Of a stretch of DNA of 64,000 nucleotides, positions 25,917 to 36,387 are shown in pieces. Made by a program: the position numbers and the translations under genes. The notes below the pieces were generated by a model that saw only the letters and a list, made by a program, of their open reading frames with translations, did no database searches and had not been told where the DNA came from. This DNA is from Rikenellaceae bacterium (lineage in GTDB: Bacteria > Bacteroidota > Bacteroidia > Bacteroidales > Rikenellaceae). The stretch spans positions 248,001 through 312,000 of the forward strand of contig JAFRZW010000016.1 in the NCBI GenBank assembly GCA_017442365.1, in the 5' to 3' direction. Position 1 is the first letter of the stretch, and the number at the start of each line of letters is the position of its first letter.

Positions 25917-28553
25917 TTAACTCAAACCTAAATCTTGCAATATGCGCTCCAACGCATAGGTGTCCGTAACCTTCAAATCGCGCGGTTTGCTGCCCTCTTG
26001 ACGGCCAACGATACCTGCACGTTCGAGCTGATTCATAATGCGTCCCGCGCGGTTGAATCCGACCTCGAAGTTTCGCTGAATCGACGAGGTCGATGCTTGT
26101 CCGCCATTCTGCACAAACCAACGAGCGATCTCTGCGAGCTTGGGATCAAATCGCACCGCCTCGCCACTCATTGCCGAGGGAGCCTCGCTGTTTTCGGGTA
26201 CATAGTCGGGCAGGGCGTAAGGTGCAGTGTATCCCTGCTGGCGCGAGATAAACGATATAATGTTCTCAATCTCAGGCGTATCCACAAATGCACATTGCAC
26301 TCGTGTCAGTTCCGAATTGAGGCTCATCAACATATCTCCGCAGCCGATCAATTGGTTAGCTCCCGTGGTGTCGATAATCGTACGCGAGTCCATCATCGAC
26401 ATCACGCGGAAGGCGATACGTGCAGGGAAATTTGACTTGATCAAGCCCGTAATAACCTTAACCTCAGGTCGTTGAGTTGCGATAATCAGGTGCAGACCAA
26501 CTGCTCGACCCATCTGCGCCAAACGCACAATCGGTGTCTCGATCTCGCGACCGGCGGTCATAATCAAATCGGCAAACTCATCGACTACCACGACCAGATA
26601 TGGCATAAAACGGTGTCCCTTCTGGGGGTTCAGACGACGATTGCGGAACTTGTCGTTGTACTCGGTGATCTTCTTGACCGAGGCTTGACGCAGCAACTCA
26701 TAACGCTGTTCCATCTCGACAACGAGCGAATTGAGCGTATAGATAACCTTTTGAGGATCAGTCAGTATGGCGTCGTCCTCGCTCTCCATCTTTGCCAAGA
26801 AGTGCTTTTCGAGCGGAGCATACAGCGACAACTCGACACGCTTCGGGTCGATCATCACGAATTTCAGCTCCGAGGGGTGCTTCTTGTATAACAACGAAGT
26901 GATTATCGCATTGAGTCCCACCGATTTACCTTGACCCGTAGCACCTGCAACCAACAAGTGAGGCATCTTCGCCAAGTCGATTACGAAGTTCTCGTTCTGA
27001 ATCGTGCGTCCAAGCACAACGGGCAGTTCGAATTTCGACTGCTGGAAGCGTGCCGATTTTACTGCCGAGAGCATCGAAACCACGTCGCGATCTTTGTTCG
27101 GAACCTCAATGCCGACAGTGCCCTTGCCGGGGATCGGTGCAATAATACGAATGCGCAATGCTTTGAGACTCATTGCAATATCCTCTTCGAGGCTCTTGAT
27201 TCGTGCGATTTTGATACCGGGAGCAGGAATAATCTCGTAGAGCGTAACGGTCGGACCCACCGTTGCTTTGATCTTTGAGATTGCGATGCCGAAATTCTGC
27301 AACGTTGTCTTGATCTGCTCCTTATTTTCGTAGATCTCCTCGTTCGACACCTCGACGTCCATCGAGTGGTCTTCGAGTAGAGTTACGGGCGGACGCTGAT
27401 ACTTCGGAAGATCCTTTGCAGGATCATACTCTTTGAGGTCTATCTCGTTGTCTTCCAGCTCTTTGTCTTGGTGCTCAACGACGACAATCTTTAATCCCTC
27501 GTCGGTGTCGCTACTGTTTTCGTTGGGCGACTCTTCGGGAATATTTTCGAGCTCCTCAGTCGGCGCAATAGGAGCCTGATCATTTGAGTCATCATTTCGG
27601 ACAACCGTTGTAATCGTCAGATCATCATCATTTTGCTGATCGTCAATCTCGGCTGTGTCGGTAGATTTCAATTCATCACTCGCTTGCGCTTTCGGGGCAA
27701 TGGTAACCATCTCAACCCCCTCGTCCTCATCTGGGTCGGAATCAATCTCAGTCGGTATGGGCTGAGGAATGACCTCGCTTGGCGTAGCCTGAGTAGCGAC
27801 TTCGGTCGGCGTGGCAGTAGGCTTAACCTCTTGGTCGGCCTCTTCGCTCTTCGCTGGCTCGGTCGAAGTTTTGTGTGTCTTTTCTACTCCTTTGGCTACC
27901 AGGCCAATAGCAGCTTTGCCAACTTTCAGACCTCCATCGGCGATCACCTCTCCGGCTTTATTCACCTTATTAATAAAACTGCGATTGATATATACGCCCG
28001 TCAGAATCCAGCCGACAAGAATTACCAAAATTGTGCCGATTGGACCGATTGATTGGGTGATAATCGCGGCTGCGTCGATGCCCCAGCGACCGCCCAAGCC
28101 ACTACCGAACACGCCCCAATCCTCTTTGAAAATAAAGCCTAAGGTCAGTGTTCCGAGCAACAGAATAAGCACGCCGATACTCATCATTCGGTTGAAATGC
28201 AGCGTGCGCAGTCGCGTAATGCGTAACGCGAGTATCATCAGCAGGAATGGAATCACAACACCAAAAAGTCCGAATGTCTTGCCAATCAACAGATTAGCAA
28301 TCGATGCGCCATTGCGTCCGCAGAGATTCTCGAATGTGATCATCGCCAGGCGATCTTCGTTGCCTTTGAATCGGGCGTAGTCGGCCAATGCGCTACAATC
28401 GACCTTCCAATTGAGCAGGTAGAAGAGTATAGCGAGCAGGAGATAGATGCCCGCGAAGAGCATTATCAACCCGACGGTCCAGCGCATAGTTTGCCCACCC
28501 TTTTTATTTGAGGTGGAGCCTGTTTTTGGGGCGTTGTTTTTATTTGAGGGCAT
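25917..28553 (-). CDS. ftsK: DNA translocase FtsK
   Basis: FtsK pumps chromosome ends to the division septum and activates dimer resolution by XerCD. The 878-residue protein has four N-terminal transmembrane helices (about 25-190), an acidic Glu/Asp/Thr-rich linker (about 215-380), then the RecA-like motor with GATGQGKSVGLNAI (Walker A), VVVDEFADLIM (Walker B) and IATQRPEVKVITG. The C-terminal winged-helix gamma domain (FNRAGRIMNQLERAGIVG) reads polarity sites. The length is normal. It is 64 bases downstream of murI and 19 upstream of lolA. Confidence 0.97.
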   Translation of the reverse strand: MPSNKNNAPKTGSTSNKKGGQTMRWTVGLIMLFAGIYLLLAILFYLLNWKVDCSALADYARFKGNEDRLAMITFENLCGRNGASIANLLIGKTFGLFGVVIPFLLMILALRITRLRTLHFNRMMSIGVLILLLGTLTLGFIFKEDWGVFGSGLGGRWGIDAAAIITQSIGPIGTILVILVGWILTGVYINRSFINKVNKAGEVIADGGLKVGKAAIGLVAKGVEKTHKTSTEPAKSEEADQEVKPTATPTEVATQATPSEVIPQPIPTEIDSDPDEDEGVEMVTIAPKAQASDELKSTDTAEIDDQQNDDDLTITTVVRNDDSNDQAPIAPTEELENIPEESPNENSSDTDEGLKIVVVEHQDKELEDNEIDLKEYDPAKDLPKYQRPPVTLLEDHSMDVEVSNEEIYENKEQIKTTLQNFGIAISKIKATVGPTVTLYEIIPAPGIKIARIKSLEEDIAMSLKALRIRIIAPIPGKGTVGIEVPNKDRDVVSMLSAVKSARFQQSKFELPVVLGRTIQNENFVIDLAKMPHLLVAGATGQGKSVGLNAIITSLLYKKHPSELKFVMIDPKRVELSLYAPLEKHFLAKMESEDDAILTDPQKVIYTLNSLVVEMEQRYELLRQASVKKITEYNDKFRNRRLNPQKGHRFMPYLVVVVDEFADLIMTAGREIETPIVRLAQMGRAVGLHLIIATQRPEVKVITGLIKSNFPARIAFRVMSMMDSRTIIDTTGANQLIGCGDMLMSLNSELTRVQCAFVDTPEIENIISFISRQQGYTAPYALPDYVPENSEAPSAMSGEAVRFDPKLAEIARWFVQNGGQASTSSIQRNFEVGFNRAGRIMNQLERAGIVGRQEGSKPRDLKVTDTYALERILQDLGLS

Positions 28554-28617
28554 AATTATTCAATTTATAGCACGAAGATACGAAAAAAAAATGTATCTGC
28601 GAACTACTCCCTCAAAT

Positions 28618-29409
28618 TTATCTCGAAATGATTTGAAATGCTTTGTTTTTCAGACGATTCAAGTAATCATCTGACGCAAAGGTTTGGAACGTGTATTGAG
28701 CCTTGTTATTCTCCGCAGCGCGCAAATTGAACTGATCGAGCAACTGCTCGACACGTCGCGCAACGGCTGGTGCGGGGTCAATCACCGCCACCTCGCGCTC
28801 ACCAATCACTTGCTCGATCACCTCGCGCAGGAATGGATAGTGCGTGCAACCCAAAACGATCTGATCGGCACCCTCAGCAAGCAAGGGCTCAACTACGCGA
28901 CGCACCGCTTCTACGGCCTCGGGTGTAGCCTCACGACTCTGCTCAACGATCTCGACAAAGCCTTCACCAACGGCAGCTATGAATCGTGCTCGATCGGCAT
29001 AACGTGCTGATGTTCTTAGAAATAGATCGCCTCCCAATGATCCTGCCGTAGCCAGCACTCCGACTACTCCCGTGCGCGTTGCCATTGCTGCGGGCTTCAC
29101 AGCCGGCTCCATTCCGACGATTGGAATGTTGGCATATTTCTCGCGCAGGAAGTCGATGGCGGCTGCCGTGGCGGTATTGCACGCCACGACGACCATCTTA
29201 GCTCCGTCGGCTATCAAGGCACCGACGGCCTCATCTGCAAAACGACGTATCTCCTCTTTGGGACGACCGCCGTAGGGACAATTTGCTCCATCGGCAAGGT
29301 ACGTGAGTGATTCATTGGGCAGTTTGGCGTGTAGCTCGCGCCACACGCTCAAACCTCCCAATCCTGAATCATATACCCCGATGGGGTTATTGTTGCCCTT
29401 AGTATTCAA
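28618..29409 (-). CDS. murI: Glutamate racemase
   Basis: MurI makes D-glutamate for peptidoglycan. The 263-residue protein carries both catalytic cysteines in their family contexts, VVACNTATAAA and VLGCTHYPFL, together with the N-terminal IGVYDSGLGGLSVW and YLADGANCPYGGRP. The length fits the family. It lies 13 bases downstream of purL, so it is translated from the same long transcript. Its presence between purL and ftsK adds a wall-precursor step to the cluster. Confidence 0.96.
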   Translation of the reverse strand: MNTKGNNNPIGVYDSGLGGLSVWRELHAKLPNESLTYLADGANCPYGGRPKEEIRRFADEAVGALIADGAKMVVVACNTATAAAIDFLREKYANIPIVGMEPAVKPAAMATRTGVVGVLATAGSLGGDLFLRTSARYADRARFIAAVGEGFVEIVEQSREATPEAVEAVRRVVEPLLAEGADQIVLGCTHYPFLREVIEQVIGEREVAVIDPAPAVARRVEQLLDQFNLRAAENNKAQYTFQTFASDDYLNRLKNKAFQIISR

Positions 29410-29422
29410 TTGTTTATAGCGA

Positions 29423-32400
29423 TTACTTCAACTTATCCTCGATCCACTTGCGAGCATTGACAAATGCTTCGATCCAAGGCGTAACCTCGTCCTCGCGCTG
29501 CTCGGGATAGTATGCCCAATTCCACGGTTTGATGGCGCGCTCCAAGTGGGGCATCATCGCCACGTGGCGACCGTCAGCCGACGCAACACCTGCTACGGCA
29601 TAGTCGCTACCATTGGGATTAGCGGGGTATTCGGCATAGCTATATTTCAGTGCGATGTTGTAGTGCTTTTCGTCCATCGGCAGCGAGAACTTACCCTCGC
29701 CGTGGGCTACCCAGATACCCAACTTCGAGCCAACCAACGAACTGAACATCACAGCATTGCTCTGCTCGACGTCCAGACCGACGAACGACGATTCGAACTT
29801 GTGGCTATCGTTGTGCAGCATACGCGGTTTCACAGCGTCCTCGGGGGTAATCAGACCCAATTCGATCATCAGCTGGCAACCGTTGCAAACGCCCAACGAG
29901 AGGGTATCCTCGCGTGCATAGAAGTTGTCCAGAGCGCGTTTTGCAGCCTCGTTATAGAGGAATGCGCCTGCCCAACCCTTAGCCGAGCCGAGTACGTCCG
30001 AGTTCGAGAAACCACCGCAGAATACGATCATATTCACGTCCTCCAACGTCTCACGACCACTTACTAAGTCGGTCATTGTTACGTCCTTAACGTCGAAACC
30101 TGCCAAGAACAGCGAGTATGCCATTTCGCGCTCGCCGTTCGTACCCTTCTCACGAATGATAGCTGCCTTCACGCCCGTACGCTCGCGACGTTTCGGGTCG
30201 ATTCCGAGCGACGAGTAGCTACCCTCGAAGCCCTCGGGGAATTGGAACTGCAACGGCTGTTGAGCGTAGTTTGCGTAACGCTCGGCAGCCTTCTTCTCGC
30301 CACTCTGACGGCAGTCGAGCAGGTACGAAGTCTTGTACCACAAATCGCGCAGATGGTTCTGCAACAGCTCGAACTCAACGCCACAAGCCTTAACCACAAA
30401 CTGACGATCCAAATTCACCTCGCCCAGCTCGTAAGCATCAACACCTGCCGCAGTCAGCTCATCGATAACCGCCTTAGCATCTGCAACTTGCAGTACCATA
30501 GCGGGTTTCTCGCTGAACAATACGCGGATCAGATCCTGCTCGCCCAGCACGTCGAGATTGACTGTTGCACCTGTCGAGTTGTCGGCAAAGGTCATTTCAA
30601 GCAGGGCCGTAATCAGACCACCGCCCGAAACGTCGTGGCCAGCCATCACCTTGCCCTCGCGAACCAACTTCTGCACGCCCTCGAACGCAGCAGCAAAGTA
30701 GCCTGCCGACGCAATGTCGGGAGCCTTATCGCCCACCTTGCCAACGGTTTGCGCGAATGCGCTACCGCCCAAGTCGAACTCCGAACGGCTCATATCGACA
30801 TAGATCAAACTGCTCTTCGAGTGCTTCAACGCTGCACGAACGCACTGCTTAACGTCGCTCACCTCGGCTGCCGAAGTGATGATTACCGTACCCGGTGCGA
30901 TCACAGCCTTACCGTCCTTATACTTCTGGGTCATCGACAGCGAGTCCTTACCCGTAGGAATATTGATACCCAACTCTACGGCCATATTGCTTGCAGCCTC
31001 CACAGCATCGTACAGACGAGCATCCTCACCCTCGTTGCGGCAGGGCCACATCCAGTTTGCGCTGAGTGAAACACCCTTCAAACCGTAGCTCAGCGGAGCC
31101 AAAGCGATGTTGGTCAGTGCCTCACCGATAGCCAGACGCGAACCGGCCTTCGAGTCGATCATTGCAGCTACGGGAGCGTGGCCCAATGCCGTTGCGATAC
31201 CCGCTTTGCCTTGATAATCAATAGCTACGGCAGCGTAGTCATTCAGCGGCACCTGCACCTCGCCTGCGGTCTGCTGCACGGCGATCTTACCCGTTACCGA
31301 GCGATCGACCTTGTTGGTCAGCCAATCCTTACAAGCGACGCCCTCGATTTGGAGCACCTGCTCGATGTACTTTATGATATTGGTAGTCGAGTACTTGACC
31401 TCGTCGAAGTTGCTTGCTATCTTCTTGTCGCGCATAATGGTGCGGGGAGCCTTGCCAAACATATACTCCAACTGCCAATCGATCGGCTTTTCGCCCGTGC
31501 GATTATCGACGAAGGTAAATTGCATATCGCCCGTTGTTTCGCCAATGGTGTACATCGGTGCACGCTCGCGGTCAGCAATACGCTTCAAGTGGTCGATATA
31601 TTTAGCGTCGATCACCAGACCCATACGCTCCTGCGACTCATTACCGATGATCTCGCGGTGCGAGAGGGTAGGATCGCCAATCGGCAGTTGGTCGATATCA
31701 ATGCGACCACCCGTCGTCTCAACCAACTCACTGAGGCAGTTCAAGTGGCCACCTGCACCGTGGTCGTGGATCGAGATGATGGGGTTGTTGTCCTCCTCAC
31801 TTACGGCACGAATAGCGTTGTAGGCACGTTTCTGCATTTCGGGGTTCGAACGCTGGATAGCATTCAACTCGATATCGCTCTGATACTCACCCGTTGCCAC
31901 GCTCGAAACTGCGCCACCGCCCATACCGATACGGTAGTTGTCGCCACCGAGCAGAACGACCTTATTACCCGTCGTCGGCTCATCTTTCAGACTATCGACC
32001 TTGCGACCATAGCCGATACCGCCCGCCTGCATAATTACCTTGTCGTAACCATACTCCTTGCCCTGCTCACCGTGCTCGAATGTGAGCAGCGAACCGCAAA
32101 TCAGTGGCTGACCGAACTTGTTACCGAAATCGCTCGCACCGTTCGATGCCTTGATCAGAATATCGGCGGGAGTCTGATAGAGCCACTTACGAGGGGGCAT
32201 CTGTGCCTCCCACGTGTGCGAATCGTCCAAACGGGGGTAAGCGGTCATATATACTGCTGTACCGGCAACGGGGAATGCACCCTTACCGCCAGCGATACGG
32301 TCGCGGATTTCACCGCCTGTACCCGTTGCAGCACCATTGAAGGGCTCGACGGTTGTGGGGAAGTTATGGGTCTCGGCTTTGATCGAAATAACGCTCTCGA

Positions 32401-33106
32401 AATCCTTAACCGTAAAGTAATCAGGTACATCGTGGCGTTCGGGCGAGAACTGCTCAACAACCGGTCCCTGCAAGAATGCGCAGTTGTCCTTGTAAGCCGA
32501 CGTAACGCGGTTGGGGTTGGTCTTGGTCGTGTGCTTGATCATATTGAACAGCGACGAAGGCTTCTCCTCGCCATCGATCACGAACGTACCGCCGAAGATC
32601 TTATGACGGCAGTGCTCCGAATTGACCTGCGAGAAACCGAACACCTCGCTATCGGTCAGCGGGCGTCCCATCTTCTGGCTCACCTCTTTGAGGTATGCAA
32701 TCTCCTCCTCGCTCAGGGCCAGACCCTCAGCCTTGTTGTAGCTCTCGATGTCGTCGATATATACGATCTTTTCGGGCTCTTTGTTGATTACGTAGATCGA
32801 CTGATCCAGAGCCTCGTAGCGACGATTCAGCATTGGATCGAATGGGGTATTTTCGCCATCGGCAACGAACTCCTCGATACGACGAATACCTTTCAAACCC
32901 ATATTTTGGGTAATCTCTACGGCATTTGTACTCCACGGAGTGATCATTTCGCGGCGCGGACCGACAAATTTACCATCGATACGATCGCTACCAACGAGCT
33001 TTGCGCCCGAGAAAAGCCATTCTAACTTTTCGATTGCCGATTGATCGAACTCTACGCAACTATCCACAGCGTAGATCTTGTCATCTTGTGCAAAAAACAG
33101 AACCAT
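29423..33106 (-). CDS. purL: Phosphoribosylformylglycinamidine synthase, single-chain
   Basis: This enzyme converts FGAR to FGAM in purine synthesis. The 1227-residue chain is the large, one-piece form that includes an N-terminal PurS-like domain, the AIR-synthase-like FGAM core (SVISIKAETHNFPTTVEPFNGAATGTGGEIRD-type segment near residue 240, with HNFPT and GGEIRDR visible), and a C-terminal glutaminase. The glutaminase has GVCNGCQLMIELG with the nucleophile Cys, and MPHLERAIKPWNW. Gram-positive bacteria split this into PurS, PurL and PurQ. It lies 22 bases after aroK and 13 before murI. Confidence 0.97.
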   Translation of the reverse strand: MVLFFAQDDKIYAVDSCVEFDQSAIEKLEWLFSGAKLVGSDRIDGKFVGPRREMITPWSTNAVEITQNMGLKGIRRIEEFVADGENTPFDPMLNRRYEALDQSIYVINKEPEKIVYIDDIESYNKAEGLALSEEEIAYLKEVSQKMGRPLTDSEVFGFSQVNSEHCRHKIFGGTFVIDGEEKPSSLFNMIKHTTKTNPNRVTSAYKDNCAFLQGPVVEQFSPERHDVPDYFTVKDFESVISIKAETHNFPTTVEPFNGAATGTGGEIRDRIAGGKGAFPVAGTAVYMTAYPRLDDSHTWEAQMPPRKWLYQTPADILIKASNGASDFGNKFGQPLICGSLLTFEHGEQGKEYGYDKVIMQAGGIGYGRKVDSLKDEPTTGNKVVLLGGDNYRIGMGGGAVSSVATGEYQSDIELNAIQRSNPEMQKRAYNAIRAVSEEDNNPIISIHDHGAGGHLNCLSELVETTGGRIDIDQLPIGDPTLSHREIIGNESQERMGLVIDAKYIDHLKRIADRERAPMYTIGETTGDMQFTFVDNRTGEKPIDWQLEYMFGKAPRTIMRDKKIASNFDEVKYSTTNIIKYIEQVLQIEGVACKDWLTNKVDRSVTGKIAVQQTAGEVQVPLNDYAAVAIDYQGKAGIATALGHAPVAAMIDSKAGSRLAIGEALTNIALAPLSYGLKGVSLSANWMWPCRNEGEDARLYDAVEAASNMAVELGINIPTGKDSLSMTQKYKDGKAVIAPGTVIITSAAEVSDVKQCVRAALKHSKSSLIYVDMSRSEFDLGGSAFAQTVGKVGDKAPDIASAGYFAAAFEGVQKLVREGKVMAGHDVSGGGLITALLEMTFADNSTGATVNLDVLGEQDLIRVLFSEKPAMVLQVADAKAVIDELTAAGVDAYELGEVNLDRQFVVKACGVEFELLQNHLRDLWYKTSYLLDCRQSGEKKAAERYANYAQQPLQFQFPEGFEGSYSSLGIDPKRRERTGVKAAIIREKGTNGEREMAYSLFLAGFDVKDVTMTDLVSGRETLEDVNMIVFCGGFSNSDVLGSAKGWAGAFLYNEAAKRALDNFYAREDTLSLGVCNGCQLMIELGLITPEDAVKPRMLHNDSHKFESSFVGLDVEQSNAVMFSSLVGSKLGIWVAHGEGKFSLPMDEKHYNIALKYSYAEYPANPNGSDYAVAGVASADGRHVAMMPHLERAIKPWNWAYYPEQREDEVTPWIEAFVNARKWIEDKLK

Positions 33107-33127
33107 AACTCTTTATTGTATTTTGTT

Positions 33128-33649
33128 TTACTTATTATATCTCATAAAATTGTAAAGGTGTTCAACGATATAGTCGTCGCTACGTCCTGCGCAGTCGATC
33201 ACGATCGAGGCGCGTTGGTAGTAGGTTTCGCGTTCTGCGAGCGAGCGACTGACAAACTCCGCAACCTCCTCGTCGGTTTTACCTGCAATGAGTGGTCGTT
33301 TCTCCTTGTGGCGGCACAATCGCGTAACGAGAATTTCGGGTGGCAATTTGAGGTAAATTGTTGAGCCAAACGAATTTAACAACTCCAAGTTGCCCTCGCG
33401 ACACGGAGCACCACCGCCCGTGGCTATAATGCGATCGCCCTCCATCGAGCCGAGCTTTGTGATCATATCGCGTTCGCGCTGACGAAAAGCCTCCTCGCCT
33501 TCGGTAGCAAATATTTGTGGTATGGTCATCTCGGCCTCAGCCTCGATCGCCTTGTCCATATCGACGAAATCGACCGCTAATCGGCGCGCCAATCGACGCC
33601 CGAGCGAGCTCTTGCCACAACCCATATATCCGATCAGAAACAACTTCAT
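33128..33649 (-). CDS. aroK: Shikimate kinase
   Basis: AroK phosphorylates shikimate in aromatic amino-acid synthesis. The 173-residue P-loop protein has FLIGYMGCGKSSLGRRLA (Walker A), DFVDMDKAIEAEAEM with the shikimate-binding Asp, IATGGGAPCRE (glycine motif), and the lid region HKEKRPLIAGKTDEEV. The length is standard. It starts 13 bases after parC ends and overlaps no other gene. Its location in a chromosome-segregation cluster probably reflects operon packing rather than function. Confidence 0.95.
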   Translation of the reverse strand: MKLFLIGYMGCGKSSLGRRLARRLAVDFVDMDKAIEAEAEMTIPQIFATEGEEAFRQRERDMITKLGSMEGDRIIATGGGAPCREGNLELLNSFGSTIYLKLPPEILVTRLCRHKEKRPLIAGKTDEEVAEFVSRSLAERETYYQRASIVIDCAGRSDDYIVEHLYNFMRYNK

Positions 33650-33662
33650 TGCCTCGAATGTT

Positions 33663-36350
33663 TTAGAACAAATTCAACTGCTCACCACTGCCGTCCATCT
33701 CCTCGTCGGGAGCATTGCGAATGATCTCGAAATCGACATCGTCGCTGGCCGCAGGCACCTCAGCAGCTACGGGCTGAGGTGTGGGCTGCTCATCTTCGGG
33801 TACCTCCTCGGGCTCAACAAATGTCAGCGTATCAACGTCATAGGTCGATAATCGCTTACCCTTTGCGCGATGGCTCTTGATACCGATAAAGTCGGCAACC
33901 GTAATCGTGTCGGCGGGACGCGATGCCTGTGCGCCCTTGTAAGTGATCTCCAAGCGAGGACGCTCGTCAGTCGAGATAGCGATGAGTTGCATCGAGCCCT
34001 CCTCGTCGAGGAAGTACTGCGTCTTGTCGCCTGCCTCTGCGTTGAAGCGTTTGAGGTAGAAGTAACCGGCCACCTTGTCGAAATAGACCACCGAGTAGGT
34101 ACGAGCCGAATCGAACTTCTCGACGCGGATCATATCTTCGGGGAAGTGGTGTCCGAGATCGTAGCCCGTCGTGTAGTATAAGTTCTTGGCCGTAAATACG
34201 ATAATGCGATCATCGCCGCTGAACTCTCCGAGCAATCGACCACGTCCGTCGGCATTGAGTCGCATAATATCCTCATCGAAATAGATATTCTGTCCGCCGA
34301 GGGTCGATGTGCCTCGCTCCTTCATCACGATCTTGTGAATGCCGTAGCGCGAGAACAGATTACCCTGACTTTGGCGACCCTTGATTGCGAGAGTTGAGAA
34401 GTCGAGATCGACAATTGCGCGCTTCAATCGCGGACGCGGCTTGAAATAGACCTTCAAAACCTCCGCCTCGCCATTGGGATTAACCGTCATATAGATCACC
34501 TCGCTCTTGGGCGTACCCTTTGTGATGTCATAGATCTTATCGCGCGTAACGCCCTTAATCGCACAGCGTTTCATCATAATTGCGCCGCCCTTACCGTCGC
34601 GGTACAAGATGTTGTAGATCGTGCGCTCGTCGTTGCGCTTGAATATACCTATATAATATATGTTCTTATCGAAGAAATCCTTGTCCTGAATCTTGGTAAC
34701 CTTATAGCGACCATCTTTGGTCATAACGAGTACCTCGTCCAGATCCGAGCAGTCGCATACGAACTCATCTTTGCGCATCGAGTTGCCGATACCGAAGAAT
34801 CCCTCGGCGCGATTGACATAGAGTTTGGCATTTGCCACAACCACCTTCGCAGCCTCGATCGAGTCGAACTCGCGCAACTCGCTTCGACGGTCGCGTCCCT
34901 TGCCATACTTCTCCTTGATACGGGTGTAGTAGGCAACGGCATACTCGACCAGATGTTTCAGGTCGTGCTTAACCTTGCGAATATCCTCCTCGATACCGCG
35001 AATCAGCTCGTCGGCCTTCGTTGAGTCGTATTTCGAAATGCGAATGAACTGCAACTGAGTCAGTTTCACTACGTCGTCGTGTGTAACCTCGCGCTGCAAC
35101 AACTTCTTGAAGGGCTCCAACCCTCTATCGACAGCCTCGTATGCCTCCTCGCGCGAGCGACAACCTTCGATCAACTGATAGAGTTTGTTCTCGATAAATA
35201 TCTTTTCGAGCGAGGTCGAGTGCCATTGAGCATTCAACTCGTCGAGTTTAATCTCCAACTCCTGTTTCAGCAACGACTTGGTGTGCTCGGCCGAGCGGCG
35301 CAAAATCTCGCTAACGCCCAAGAAATGAGGTTTATCCTCATAGATTACACACGAGTTGGGCGAAATCGATACCTCGCAATCGGTGAATGCGTACAGTGCG
35401 TCGATCGTCTTGTCGGTCGACTCGTCGGGTGCCACGTGAACGATGATCTCAACCTTCTGCGCGGTGTTGTCCTCCACCTTGCGAATCTTGATCTTGCCCT
35501 TTTCGTTGGCCTTCACGATCGACTCCTTGATACTCTCGGTCGTAGTCGTGAATGGGATCTCGGTGATAGCCAGCGTGCGCTTGTCGATCTTCGAAATGCG
35601 AGCGCGAATCTTCACCGCACCGCCACGCAGACCGTCATTATAACGCGAGCAATCGACCAGACCACCCGTTGGGAAGTCGGGCAGCAGCGTAAAATCCTCG
35701 CCTTGCAGGTGCGCCACGCAAGCGTCGATCAACTCGTTGAAGTTGTGGGGCAGAATCTTCGATGCCAAACCTACGGCGATACCCTCGACACCCTGCGCCA
35801 ACAACAGCGGGAACTTAACAGGCAGAGTTACAGGCTCTTGATTACGACCGTCATACGACGCCATCCACTCCGTAGTCTTCGGGTTAAAGACTACGTCGAG
35901 TGCAAATTTCGACAATCGAGCCTCGATATAACGCGGAGCAGCCGCAGCGTCGCCCGTCAGAATGTTACCCCAGTTACCCTGGCAGTCGATCAGCAGATCT
36001 TTCTGACCAAGCTGCACCAGCGCGTCGCCAATCGAGGCGTCGCCGTGGGGGTGGAACTGCATCGTATGACCGACGATGTTTGCTACCTTGTTGTAGCGAC
36101 CGTCGTCCATACGCTTCATCGAGTGCAGAATACGTCGCTGCACAGGCTTCAAACCGTCCTCGACGTGGGGCACAGCGCGCTCCAAGATTACGTACGAGGC
36201 GTAATCCAGAAACCAATTCTTATACATTCCCGTGAGTTTGCGCGTGCCGCTTGCGTCCTCCATCAGCTTACCGAACTTACCGCTCGTGCGCTGCGAAGTC
36301 TGCTCTTCGGTTGCGTTCAACTCTTCGGTTATAATGTTATTTTCGTCCAT
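33663..36350 (-). CDS. parC: DNA topoisomerase IV subunit A
   Basis: ParC forms the cleavage and reunion part of topoisomerase IV, which decatenates daughter chromosomes. The 895-residue protein has RPALPxVEDGLKP-like sequence near the start (RAVPHVEDGLKPVQRRIL), the active-site Tyr in AAAPRYIEARLSK (about residue 141), and a six-bladed C-terminal propeller region with a KIGxxxx-type RHFPEDMIRV stretch. An acidic Pro/Glu tail follows. Adjacency to the ParE-like gene 37 bases upstream favours ParC over GyrA, though the two are hard to separate from one sequence. Confidence 0.93.
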   Translation of the reverse strand: MDENNIITEELNATEEQTSQRTSGKFGKLMEDASGTRKLTGMYKNWFLDYASYVILERAVPHVEDGLKPVQRRILHSMKRMDDGRYNKVANIVGHTMQFHPHGDASIGDALVQLGQKDLLIDCQGNWGNILTGDAAAAPRYIEARLSKFALDVVFNPKTTEWMASYDGRNQEPVTLPVKFPLLLAQGVEGIAVGLASKILPHNFNELIDACVAHLQGEDFTLLPDFPTGGLVDCSRYNDGLRGGAVKIRARISKIDKRTLAITEIPFTTTTESIKESIVKANEKGKIKIRKVEDNTAQKVEIIVHVAPDESTDKTIDALYAFTDCEVSISPNSCVIYEDKPHFLGVSEILRRSAEHTKSLLKQELEIKLDELNAQWHSTSLEKIFIENKLYQLIEGCRSREEAYEAVDRGLEPFKKLLQREVTHDDVVKLTQLQFIRISKYDSTKADELIRGIEEDIRKVKHDLKHLVEYAVAYYTRIKEKYGKGRDRRSELREFDSIEAAKVVVANAKLYVNRAEGFFGIGNSMRKDEFVCDCSDLDEVLVMTKDGRYKVTKIQDKDFFDKNIYYIGIFKRNDERTIYNILYRDGKGGAIMMKRCAIKGVTRDKIYDITKGTPKSEVIYMTVNPNGEAEVLKVYFKPRPRLKRAIVDLDFSTLAIKGRQSQGNLFSRYGIHKIVMKERGTSTLGGQNIYFDEDIMRLNADGRGRLLGEFSGDDRIIVFTAKNLYYTTGYDLGHHFPEDMIRVEKFDSARTYSVVYFDKVAGYFYLKRFNAEAGDKTQYFLDEEGSMQLIAISTDERPRLEITYKGAQASRPADTITVADFIGIKSHRAKGKRLSTYDVDTLTFVEPEEVPEDEQPTPQPVAAEVPAASDDVDFEIIRNAPDEEMDGSGEQLNLF

Positions 36351-36387
36351 TTATCTTTGTTGTTTTCTCTTTTTCAAATCAAAAAGT

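Noticed and set aside
31178..33025. Open frame of 615 codons antisense to purL
   Set aside because: Same cause as above; the minus strand encodes a complete PurL.
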